In this document: in pieces, positions 55,816-64,000 of the stretch | Numbering within the stretch: position 1 is the stretch's first letter | Layout of the letters: each line of letters starts with the position of its first letter | From: Clytia hemisphaerica | Lineage: Eukaryota; Cnidaria; Hydrozoa; Leptothecata; Clytiidae | Assembly (NCBI GenBank): GCA_902728285.1 | Contig: CACVBU010000681.1 | Location: 2,300,260 to 2,364,259, forward strand | Direction: 5' to 3' | Length of the DNA: 64,000 nt | Notes under the pieces: model-generated | Databases searched by the model: none | What the model saw: the letters and a program-made list of their open reading frames with translations, nothing else | Told to the model about the DNA's origin: nothing | Translations under genes and position numbers: made by a program

Positions 55816-56545
55816 TTGGCTAAGAACATTGATGTATGCTTATTAATAGTGATTCTTATAGATAAAAATGCATTTTTTGAGCTGAAAAGTTATTTTTTTA
55901 CAAAAATCTGCTTGAGCCATCTTTTACCTACTTTCATGCAAAAAGTCAGAAAAAACAATGATCCAATATTTCACAAAGTCCAAAAAACCCTTTTTTAGCC
56001 GTTTAGCTGAAATTTGCCCCCAAATTTGTTTGCTCGAAAATCGGGCTCCGTCACATTCGAGGGTTTATAGTTATGCATCTTTGCTCAAAAGATCATAAAG
56101 AATGAAAATGCCAATCACGAGAAAAGCTAATACCTAAGTAATTGCTTATAATAAAAGAATATCGAATTTGGCCAGTTTTTTTAATGAAAACACGCCAAGC
56201 AACCAAAATTTCATGTCTAAACACACATGCTTCAAAAGTAAGCCCTCATGAGCAAAAAAAACTTCTATCTCATAAAGAAATTGAGTAATTTGACTAAGAA
56301 CATTAATGTATGCTTATTAATAGTGATTCTTATAGATAAGCATGCGTTTTTTGAGCAAAAAAATTTATTTTTTTTCAAAAGTCTGCTCGAGCCATCTTTT
56401 ACCTATGATGGTACCTTACTTTCATGCAAAAAAACTGAAAAAATTAATGATCCAATTTTTCACAAAGTCCAAAAAAACCGTTTTTCAGCCGTTTTTTGGC
56501 CTAAATTTTCCCCAAAAATTTTTCGAAAATCGGGCTCCGTCACAT
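55816..56545. repeat. Direct repeat pair of about 250 bp
   Basis: 55816-56060 and 56295-56545 share ctaagaacatt, gtatgcttattaatagtgat, gagccatcttttacctac and aaaatcgggctccgtcac, with about 80-85% identity by eye. Confidence 0.7.
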
Positions 56546-56824
56546 ATTCTCCACCACCATTTTGCACCTTTATACCAAAAATCAAAAGATTCCTATGATT
56601 CAATCCTGAGAAAAGTTGGTATCAGACGAACGGACGGACGAACACAGGTTAATTTATAGGACCTCCAGGTAGGTCCAAAAACTAGGATCGTAAATCTTGT
56701 GGAAATGAGCAGCGAAAGCAAGATCAATTTTACAACCCTGTTTCATTGACCTAGTTAGAATTTTAGCCAAAAGGGATAAAATCTAATAGCTTAATGCCAA
56801 TGGGAATGGAAAATTTACTATTTT

Positions 56825-57085
56825 TAGTGAGTGGGGTTTTTTAACTGGAAAAAATGGCCAAAATATCGTCCCACCAGTGGAAAATTTTTGTCCCCGCTGA
56901 AAATAATCATATAAGCAAATCCTCACCGCAAAGTATTGTGCTATTTTTTCTAACTTTTATTTTCTGGCTCACAAACCATCAAATTCAAATGCCCAGCCAT
57001 AAACACATAGGAATATCAATTCCCATTAAGTTTTTTCGTCCGTTATTTTTACCCCCACTAACTGAAAGAATCCTGGGTCTGTAAG
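56825..57085. repeat. Dispersed repeat copy 1
   Basis: Shares ccaaaatatcgtccc, cgctgaaaataatcat, gtccgttatttttaccccca and gggtctgtaagaag with 58205-58490. A fragment of the same family (cagtctgttatttttacctc) lies at about 14050. Confidence 0.65.
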
Positions 57086-57966
57086 AAGATTTAAGGTAGG
57101 TAAGCACATCAAAACTGAAGATAAAAAAATTTAGACGAAAATTGTGTTGTTCTTCCTTTTCCTAAAATCTCCTCCTTCAGAGATTTGGGTACCTAATACC
57201 GCTAATTAATTTTTTGACAATTTTCCACCCAGGACATTCTTATTCCAACCCACCTCCCCCCCCGCTTATTAATTTTTGGGAAAATGTTTTTGAAAGTTCC
57301 CTCTTTTGTCATACCGTATTATCCTCTTTTTTAAAAGTTTTCCAACCAGGACATTTTTATTCCAACCCCCCCCCCTTATTAAGTTTTGTGATTTTTTTCC
57401 AACCCCCCTGCTTATTCCAACCCCCCGGCTATTAGATACCCGAGAGTAAGCAGAAAGAAGAAACATATGTGCAACCACAGTCGGTGGCTCCTCTTGCAAT
57501 AGCTATCTACCCAAGGTAGGTAGGGGAGAGTGCCACGATGACATTGCTGCGTCAGTCACTCATATTTCGTGCGTAAAAATCTTTCTTTCTTGTAAAAATA
57601 TATATCATCTAATTAGAAAAATATTCTAAATTTAATGTCTCCTGACCAAATAAATATAAATTTTATGATAGTAAATAGATATAATATATTTAAAAAAATT
57701 ATATGCAAAATCAAAATTTGCATGATTCACAAATCAAATTTTCCAAACAGTTTGTCCAGTAAGAAAAAAACTCGATAATCAAGAAAGGGAGAACAGGTAC
57801 ACAACAAAGTAAATGTCTACAGTGCTTCAGAAAAAAAGCAGCTTATACAACCCGCATTCTTATTTCAAATATTCTTGAATTGAAATTGAAATTATAAAAC
57901 CTCTTGGTCCTTCCAAAACAATCTTCCAGGCATGATTCAGTTCCCCTTTTTCTGACACTTTGAATA

Positions 57967-58197
57967 CAACCCACAGATTTATAAAGCCCGAAGGGCTTGG
58001 TGTCGTGCAAAAAAAGCGAATATCACCAAAAATATTGCTGCTATCTTTATTGAAAACCCGCAAAGCTTCTGCTTGGTCAAGCGCGCTGAAACTCTTTTGA
58101 AATGTCACATGACCTAGGTAGGATTTCCTACCTAACTACGGCAAACTTTTCAGCCAAAACACGACATCTAGCCCTTCGAGCTTTATAAATCTGTGTT
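57967..58197. mobile_element. MITE family C copy, about 230 bp
   Basis: cacagatttataaagcccga at the left is inverted as gagctttataaatctgtg at the right. The interior includes ggtaggatttcctacc. Confidence 0.78.
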
Positions 58198-58204
58198 ACA
58201 CCCC

Positions 58205-58490
58205 CTTCTCACATAACCACCGGGAACCCTTCCCACTGGAAAAATTAGCCAAAATATTGTCCCGGTGGAAAATTTTCCTTCAATTTTTGCCCCTGCTGAA
58301 AATAATCAAATAAAGCAATTCTCACTGCAAAATATATTAACTATTTTTCTCATCCCCATCTATTGACTATACTTAAAAAAAGAATTGAAATCCGATTCAT
58401 AAAAATTTTGATAATATCAATCCCCATCCAGTTTCAGTCCGTTATTTTCTATCCCCATTGGCTGAAACAAACCTACCGGGTCTGTGAGAA
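58205..58490. repeat. Dispersed repeat copy 2
   Basis: Counterpart of 56825-57085, beginning cttctcacataaccaccggg and ending accgggtctgtgagaagg. The ends are mutually complementary (cttctcaca/tgtgagaag), so this is probably a MITE. Confidence 0.65.
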
Positions 58491-59104
58491 GGGGGTGTTT
58501 GTCTAACCGTAACTGCTTCATGCATACATAAATATAAAAACACAAGCCTCAAACTCGAACGGTATTCATCATATTTATGACGTAGTGTCCTATATAGGAG
58601 CACTTTAAAAAAGACCGGGCGCTTTGCCACTAATTTAGAAATAAACAATAAAATTAGTGCCAAACGCCCGGGAAGTTTTTAAACATCAACCAGAAATGAC
58701 GACCAAGACCAGCGACCACGACTGGCGACCAGATAAATTTTGGCTATTGAGTTCTTACCGGTCGTGGTCACCATTTCTGATCGATGTTTAGAAACTCCCA
58801 ACGCACGGTGCACTTTGGCTACTTTCGTATAAAACTTTAAAGGGACATTAAAGTAGTAAAATGTAAACATTGCGCGAACCACGTGTCATTAAAGAGAACA
58901 ATTAAAATCACGTGTCCAAAAGAATTGAACAATCAAAATTAGCCATATTTGATTTGATCTTTTATTTTGACATGTGACATTTGTTTTGATTTTGTATCCG
59001 CTGCATACAGTATGTTTACAAATTTCGCAAGTACTGTTATGTCCCTTTAAGTCATGAATTTCATGCATCATAACAAAACAACAATAATAGAAACAACAAC
59101 ATGC
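58491..59104. other. 3' flank of sulfotransferase gene B
   Basis: No supported gene. An imperfect inverted motif aacatcaaccagaaatgac/ggtcaccatttctgatcga lies around 58681-58790. Confidence 0.5.
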
Positions 59105-61382
59105 TTAGCTTTTAATGACCACCTTTTTCGGCGGTGGTTTCGGCTTGCGAGCTTTCTTTGGCGGTGGTGTCCACCCGTGCTCGCTTTGTTTTTGTCGTAA
59201 GAAATTATTAAATTCAATCTCTGGTTTGATCATTTGTTGACACAAATTGTAATAATCAGTACCCTTTGCTTCATCGCGTATCTTATAACCAAGGATAGGA
59301 AACCACGGTTGAGATTTATCAAAATAAGTTCCACGATCAATACATTTCTCTTCTAATTCTTTATTCAATAGTTTTAATCTCTCAACATCTTTCTGAAAAC
59401 GTTCACCACCTTTTCGAACGCGTTCCCAAAATGTCTGATTAAAATGTTCGAATAATTTATAGTCGATATTATTCCAACGCCGTACTTTATTACGTCGAAT
59501 AGAATCGTCTTGAATTTTTTGTCGGTATTTCTTAGGTCTTTTATTAAGGGTGAAATAGACAATATCTTCTAAATTCCAACACAATTCGTCTTTAAGTAAT
59601 ACTAATGATTCGATCATGTAATCAGAGATCATTACTAAATTGTAATCTTTTTCTACAGTATCGAGAATCGCGTCAACTTTCTCTTCATCTTCCAGCCACG
59701 TTGGAAAACCTAAATCAAAAGCGTTCGGATTTTTAACCAAATACATATTCCCTCTTGGTTTGCGGGTCATGTTCCAAATCATATTTCTATCTTCTTCAAC
59801 TTTTTCCAAAAAATGATCGACTAAATTTTCTTTCGGTATCTTAAACATGCGCTCAAAATGAAAATAAACGGCGCTTGACTCAAGCTGACGTAACGGGTCA
59901 CGTAAAATAGTCACGAATTTAGTTTTCTGTGGTTCTTTCATTACACTTAACATCTTTTTACGGTTATAACGTGCATGGTTAGCTAACATGTTATACCGCT
60001 GATTTTTCTTATGTTCAAAAACCCAACCGCTTGAGAAACTGTACGGCCAGCCAAGTCGATGATTGGTTTCAGGTAACCTTGGCAAAACCATAGAAAGTTG
60101 TTTTCGATCTACATAACGTTGAAATATATTCAATATGGTACTCGATCCTGTTTTATGGGTTTTTAAAAAAACAACACTTTCAGCTGGCTTGCAGTTTTGG
60201 TCCGGAGTCTCCAATGTATCTGTATTTAGATTTTCAGATGTCTCATCTTTAGGGCTGTCAGATTCTTGTGTGGTGGATGGATAAAAGGTAGGAGATAGGT
60301 AACTGTTCTGTGGAGCTTTAGACAATTTTCTTTTAGTTTCGTGCAACTTAGTAACTAGAAAAGATTTATTTGATTCATCTTCATTGTTGCCATCTTTGGT
60401 CATTTTTGCTCCCAAACTTTCCTCTTCTATATTGTCACCTGGTGATCTTTCTGGTGTACTGTCAGTTGGTGTTTTTCTCGTTTTTATTGAACGATGCTGT
60501 GTAGATTTGGGTGGATCTGAATTGAATTGTGCTTTCTTTTGAATCTCACCATCATTGTTATCAGGTATAAAATGTCGAATCGAATCTGTGTTCTCATCAA
60601 CATCTTTTAAAGATCCTTTGTCTAAGTTTCCTACAACTTCATTCGAACCGAGATGCTTTTCGAGCTCTTTGTCCATATCTAAAGTATTCTTGACAGTATT
60701 TCGAGAGTCTGTCCCTTCTTCAGTTTTTGTTTCACTTTTAGCATTTTCTGATTCTTCAAATTCATTATCTTCAGTTTCGTTATTCATGTTACGAGAACGA
60801 TCTTCTGTCGTTTCAACGTGTATATTCGTTGTCGTTTCAACCTCGTGTCTCGGTTTTCGTCGTTTTTCGGTCGCATCGTGAATCTCTAAATTGTCGGTGG
60901 TGCTGACTCCTTGGTTTTCGTTTCGAACATCAGCCGGATCTGTTGTCTCATTGTCGGGCTCTAAAGCGTTTTTATTCGTAGGTTTTTGTAATCCTTTTAT
61001 ATCAGCAACTTCTGATGATTGTTTATTGGTCGATGGTAAGTGTTTTGTAATCTGAGGCTCGATAGTAGGCCATCCGTCCTCTAGACCTGACTGTCGTTCA
61101 CCGACGACTTTTGTCGGTTGCTTTTCGCTATGTAACGGTTTTACGCCGAAATTGAACTCGTGATCTCTGATGGAAGGTCGTTCAAATCCAAATTCAAATT
61201 CATTTTTATCCTCTGTATAGGATTCTGTAGTCGTAGGATTATTTTTCAACTTCTTGAGTCCTAGGACGACGACATCCCGATCGTGGTTTTCGGTTTTTGA
61301 ATCTTCGGGAAATAGTCGGTTTCTTTTTTTACCATTTTCGTTTATGACGTTGAATGAATCCCGATGAATGTGTCGTGAATTA
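59105..61382 (-). CDS. Gene B exon 2: stem and catalytic domain
   Basis: 758 codons plus stop, open throughout from NSRHIHRDSFN to the C-terminal VVIKS. Confidence 0.9.
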
Positions 61383-62437
61383 CTGAAGAAAAATGAAAAT
61401 ATTAATGAGTTTAGCTAAGCATAATTTGTAGCGAACACCTCACAGTTTGGGAACTCGTTGCTTTTGGGTTTTTGCTGAATCCATCCCAATAATACAGTAA
61501 ATTTATTAAGGGGAACTTTTTGAAAATATCTGTTGAATTGAGATACACTTTTTCCTTTTATAAGAACAATGAGGCTCAAAATCGCCAAAAAATAAGAATA
61601 TTTTCAGAACATGAGCCTGAAATTACTGAGCCAGAATAGTAAAAATTGGTTATAACGCCTAAAATACCTCAATTACACCCTATAACTAAGAACAGGATAA
61701 GAACAATCTGTGACTTTGAAAGTGCCAAAAAAATTAGAACAGCCGAGCCTCAAAAAAAATCCAGACTGCAATTTACTGGTTCTTATAAAAAAAGTGTAGC
61801 GCTGTTTTAACGTACACCTAACGCTTACAAGGACGTTATGAACATTAAAGAAACGTGATCTGGACGTTCTGTGCGTGCGTGCTGCCGGAGGGGATTCAAC
61901 ATGTAGACATGTATTAAGTAAAGATAGACTTGTCAAGCCTGAGTTAGCTTTATTTTGCTATTTTTAATATGTGTGTTCTGAGTGTCCTGTGGTTTTTTCT
62001 AACGATTTATTTGACTTCCTTTTTCCAAATGACCTTTTTGTCAATACACGCGACATGATAAAACAAACACGTTAAAAGAAAGTAAAAAATTGTTGAATTG
62101 TTGAAAAAATAAACCTCTGTGCGATGAAGCTCTTTTTACAAAAACACTGACAAAAGTTAAGGTTTTTCTCATGCTAAGGTTTATGAGTTTTCAAGACTTT
62201 AATGAAAACTTATACCAAAATACACAAGTGCTTCGGCAATGAACATCTATATCCATCTAGAGCAAAGTAAGAGAAAATCCAACAAATTATTACTTACTGA
62301 TAAACTGTTGATGTGTAAAAATAGCTTAAATTTCCATTCGATTTCATCTGCGTGGTGAGAAAGAGCAAAACAATGGCGAACACCAAACCAAGTGTGCACA
62401 GGGCCGAACGGAGTTTTCGCAATCGTACGTTAAACAT
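59105..62437 (-). CDS. Galactose-3-O-sulfotransferase-like, gene B, with long acidic stem
   Basis: Exon 1 is 62298-62437 (start ATG 62437, donor gtaagt, phase 2). Exon 2 is 59105-61382 (acceptor ttcttcag). Total 805 residues. Exon 1 encodes a basic N-terminus (MFNVRLRKLRS) and a 20-residue hydrophobic anchor (LCTLGLVFAIVLLFL), the classic Golgi type II arrangement. Residues about 48-400 are a polar stem rich in Glu, Asp, Thr, Asn and Ser. The catalytic domain follows: VVFLKTHKTGSSTILN (PAPS loop), ANHARYNRKKM, TILRDPLRQLESSAVYF, CWNLEDIVYFTLNKRP and GYKIRDEAKGTDYYNLC. A basic, proline-rich tail (PPPKKARKPKPPPKK) ends it. Clear paralogue of gene A, same strand, with the same intron position and phase. 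Usual Gal3ST proteins are about 400-480 residues, so the stem is an unusual addition. Expected role: sulfation of galactose 3-OH on Golgi glycans or glycolipids, inferred from motifs. Confidence 0.9.
61545..61798. mobile_element. MITE family A copy, 254 bp, in gene B intron
   Basis: tacactttttccttttataa at the left and gttcttataaaaaaagtgta at the right. Divergent interior with aagaacaggataagaacaat. Confidence 0.85.
61799..62297. other. Remainder of gene B intron
   Basis: No features recognised. Confidence 0.5.
62298..62437 (-). CDS. Gene B exon 1: signal anchor
   Basis: 46 codons plus 2 bases; the splice joins ca|t to give His before NSRHIHRD. Intact frame. Confidence 0.85.
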
Positions 62438-63008
62438 GTTGTCCCTTTAAAGCTTCGTCAAACTTAACTCACAATCTTCCTGTACATCAATGAAATCAGA
62501 TCATCCATATTTCTATCATTAGTGTCCAGTAATGTAGTAAACCACTTTCTTTATGATCTATTATCACTGATATATTGACTTGATAAGTTAGTATAATTTT
62601 CTATATAAAAAAAAAGGTTAAGGTTATATTATGAAGATGAAAATAGTGGGAAAAATAGTAAGAGGGCCTATTCCAGGAAAAAAGCCCTTTACACACAGAA
62701 GAGTATCGAACTAACTATAACTCGAACCTCTATAACTCGACCCTCTCTTTAACTCTAAAAATTTTGTTAGTTCCCTGTGCGTATTCGAGTTGTGGAGACC
62801 TTGACAGGAGACTCAACTGTAGATGAAATTGTTTTCACCGACGCACCTGATATCAAAAGTCTAATTTCTCGCTTTCCATATTTATTGATAACATTTTTCA
62901 GAAACGACCAGCTACTCTGAACTATATTTCCAACTGTAAAACGGAGATAAGACTGAGATGTTAATAAAAAGAGCTTCACACTTCTCGTGTCCCCCAGGTT
63001 TTATTCGC
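62438..63008. other. Upstream region of gene B
   Basis: Immediate 5' flank of the ATG at 62437. No promoter motif can be assigned. A repeat-like stretch of aactcgaacctctataactc occurs at about 62720. Confidence 0.4.
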
Positions 63009-63206
63009 GTTGGTGCAATGCAACATGCTCCATCCCACCAACCAGAAACGCTTTCTCGTGTCTCCACCTCATTTTCCTTTCTACCAATAAAAGTGAATTT
63101 GGATATTTCGCTCACTTTTTGTCCCATGAAACAAAAAAAGAAACCATGGGACACGCACTTTTTTTCTTGTGTTGGTGGGATAGAAGCATGTTGCATTGTA
63201 TCAACG
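63009..63206. repeat. Imperfect hairpin repeat, about 200 bp
   Basis: gttggtgcaatgcaacatgc...ccaccaac pairs with gttggtggga...gcatgttgcattgtatcaac. An inner pair gtcccatg/catgggac is also present. Confidence 0.7.
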
Positions 63207-63416
63207 TGAAAAATACTTTTTGTGTCCCCAAGCCTTAACAATCTTATTCGATGTACAGTATAATAGCTTCCAAGTCTTATGTCAACTCATTTCACGATAC
63301 ACCAAAAAAATTAAAAACAAAACTGAATCATTTTCATCGCTCTTTAACTACCTCAAGGATCAAGATAATAAAAGTCGATTAAATGTTCAGTACACCATAC
63401 ATGTTTTGTAAACTAT

Positions 63417-63940
63417 GGCTGCGTTTAGACCAGCCTGGCATTTGTAATTGCTTGCAGTATTCTTTTGAATTCTATTGTTCCACGCAATTGTTCGGTTTGT
63501 CAAATGCCTAATGATGCCAGCGTGTTGGCATTTCGTTGGCATTTGAAATGCCATTTTGAGCAAAGGAATCCCCTTTTCTGGCATTTCAAATCAAACAAAG
63601 GAACCAAAAGAAAGAGAAAAAATTACATTTTTGATTTTTTAAAGTATTTGCACGTTTTTTATTCAGTTCTTTCTTTAGATTGTAAAATTTGCAAGATTTG
63701 CCATAGCCTAGCCCTACGGCAAAAAGTTTCAGTCTTAATGACTGCAGTTTTTGAGAAATTCCATGCTTTTCATTGTTTGATCTGTCAAAGTTGAACTTGA
63801 GGGAATCACCTTTTCAGTAATGACTCTAAAAAGACGATTCCTTAAATGCCATGACAGAAAACACAATGGAAAAGCTATTAAAATCGAATCCCTCATGAGC
63901 AAATGCCAAATTACAAATGCCAGTTGGTCTAAACGCAGCC
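63417..63940. mobile_element. MITE, 524 bp (GGCTGCGTTTAGACCA termini, TAT target duplication)
   Basis: ggctgcgtttagacca at the left is inverted exactly as tggtctaaacgcagcc at the right. The inner arms continue with ctggcatttgtaatt/aattacaaatgccag. tat flanks both ends. A 3-bp target duplication fits PIF/Harbinger-type elements, but this assignment is tentative. A 109-codon ORF inside has no motif. Confidence 0.88.
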
Positions 63941-64000
63941 TATCTCATCAAAAAGTTCATTTGAATAGAATTCAATAGACGATATCGGATTTAGATAAAT

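Noticed and set aside
60555-60881. 108-codon plus-strand ORF opposite gene B
   Set aside because: Antisense shadow of the acidic Ser/Thr stem of the sulfotransferase gene.
63465-63794. Cysteine-containing 109-codon ORF as a gene
   Set aside because: Lies wholly within a MITE, and its cysteines are spaced irregularly.

Overview
This is eukaryotic nuclear DNA, most likely from an AT-rich, repeat-laden invertebrate animal. Genes are split by GT-AG introns. The best-preserved host gene is a USP53/USP54-type ubiquitin hydrolase homologue, an animal family, and two Golgi galactose-3-O-sulfotransferase-like genes sit downstream of it. The dense load of MITEs, foldback elements and Mutator-like and LINE fragments would fit a cnidarian or a similar early-branching or marine invertebrate. 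I cannot name the species from sequence alone.

1-8.6 kb (minus strand): a Mutator-like (MULE) DNA transposon gene. Its product joins a WRKY/GCM1-like zinc finger, a DDE transposase core, a USP (peptidase C19) domain and a Ulp1 (peptidase C48) domain. A 1.35 kb tandem duplication, a 1-bp deletion and a coding minisatellite have rearranged its 5' half. A 199-bp tandem repeat lies beyond its 3' end. 9.55-12.37 kb: a 177-bp satellite with visible higher-order structure. 12.55-17.76 kb: a complete foldback transposon whose inverted arms are tandem ~188-bp repeats, flanked by a perfect 9-bp target duplication, with a LINE fragment and a possible captured ORF inside. 18.7-19.7 kb: two hairpin MITEs. 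20.2-21.9 kb: a small, apparently decayed gene with a PHD finger.

27.36-48.98 kb (plus strand): a 15-exon USP53/54-like gene predicted to encode 1563 residues. Its catalytic Cys, His and Asp motifs are intact and its C-terminus carries two four-cysteine zinc motifs. Exon phases join without conflict. The 9.7 kb intron 10 contains an inverted-repeat element (34.3-38.5 kb) with dead LINE and repeat-family ORFs, many MITEs, and an antisense intronless ORF of 327 residues (39.2-40.2 kb).

50.7-62.4 kb (minus strand): two paralogous sulfotransferase genes with the same architecture, a short signal-anchor exon, a phase-2 intron and one catalytic exon. The first has a 2-bp frame disruption in its anchor exon. 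The second carries an acidic stem of about 350 residues. The intervals between and after them (52.6-59.1 and 61.4-64.0 kb) are non-coding and filled with MITEs and dispersed repeats.

The host genes suggest ordinary cell biology: ubiquitin editing and Golgi glycan sulfation. The most unusual object is the transposon protein that carries both a deubiquitinase-like and a SUMO/Ubl-protease-like domain.
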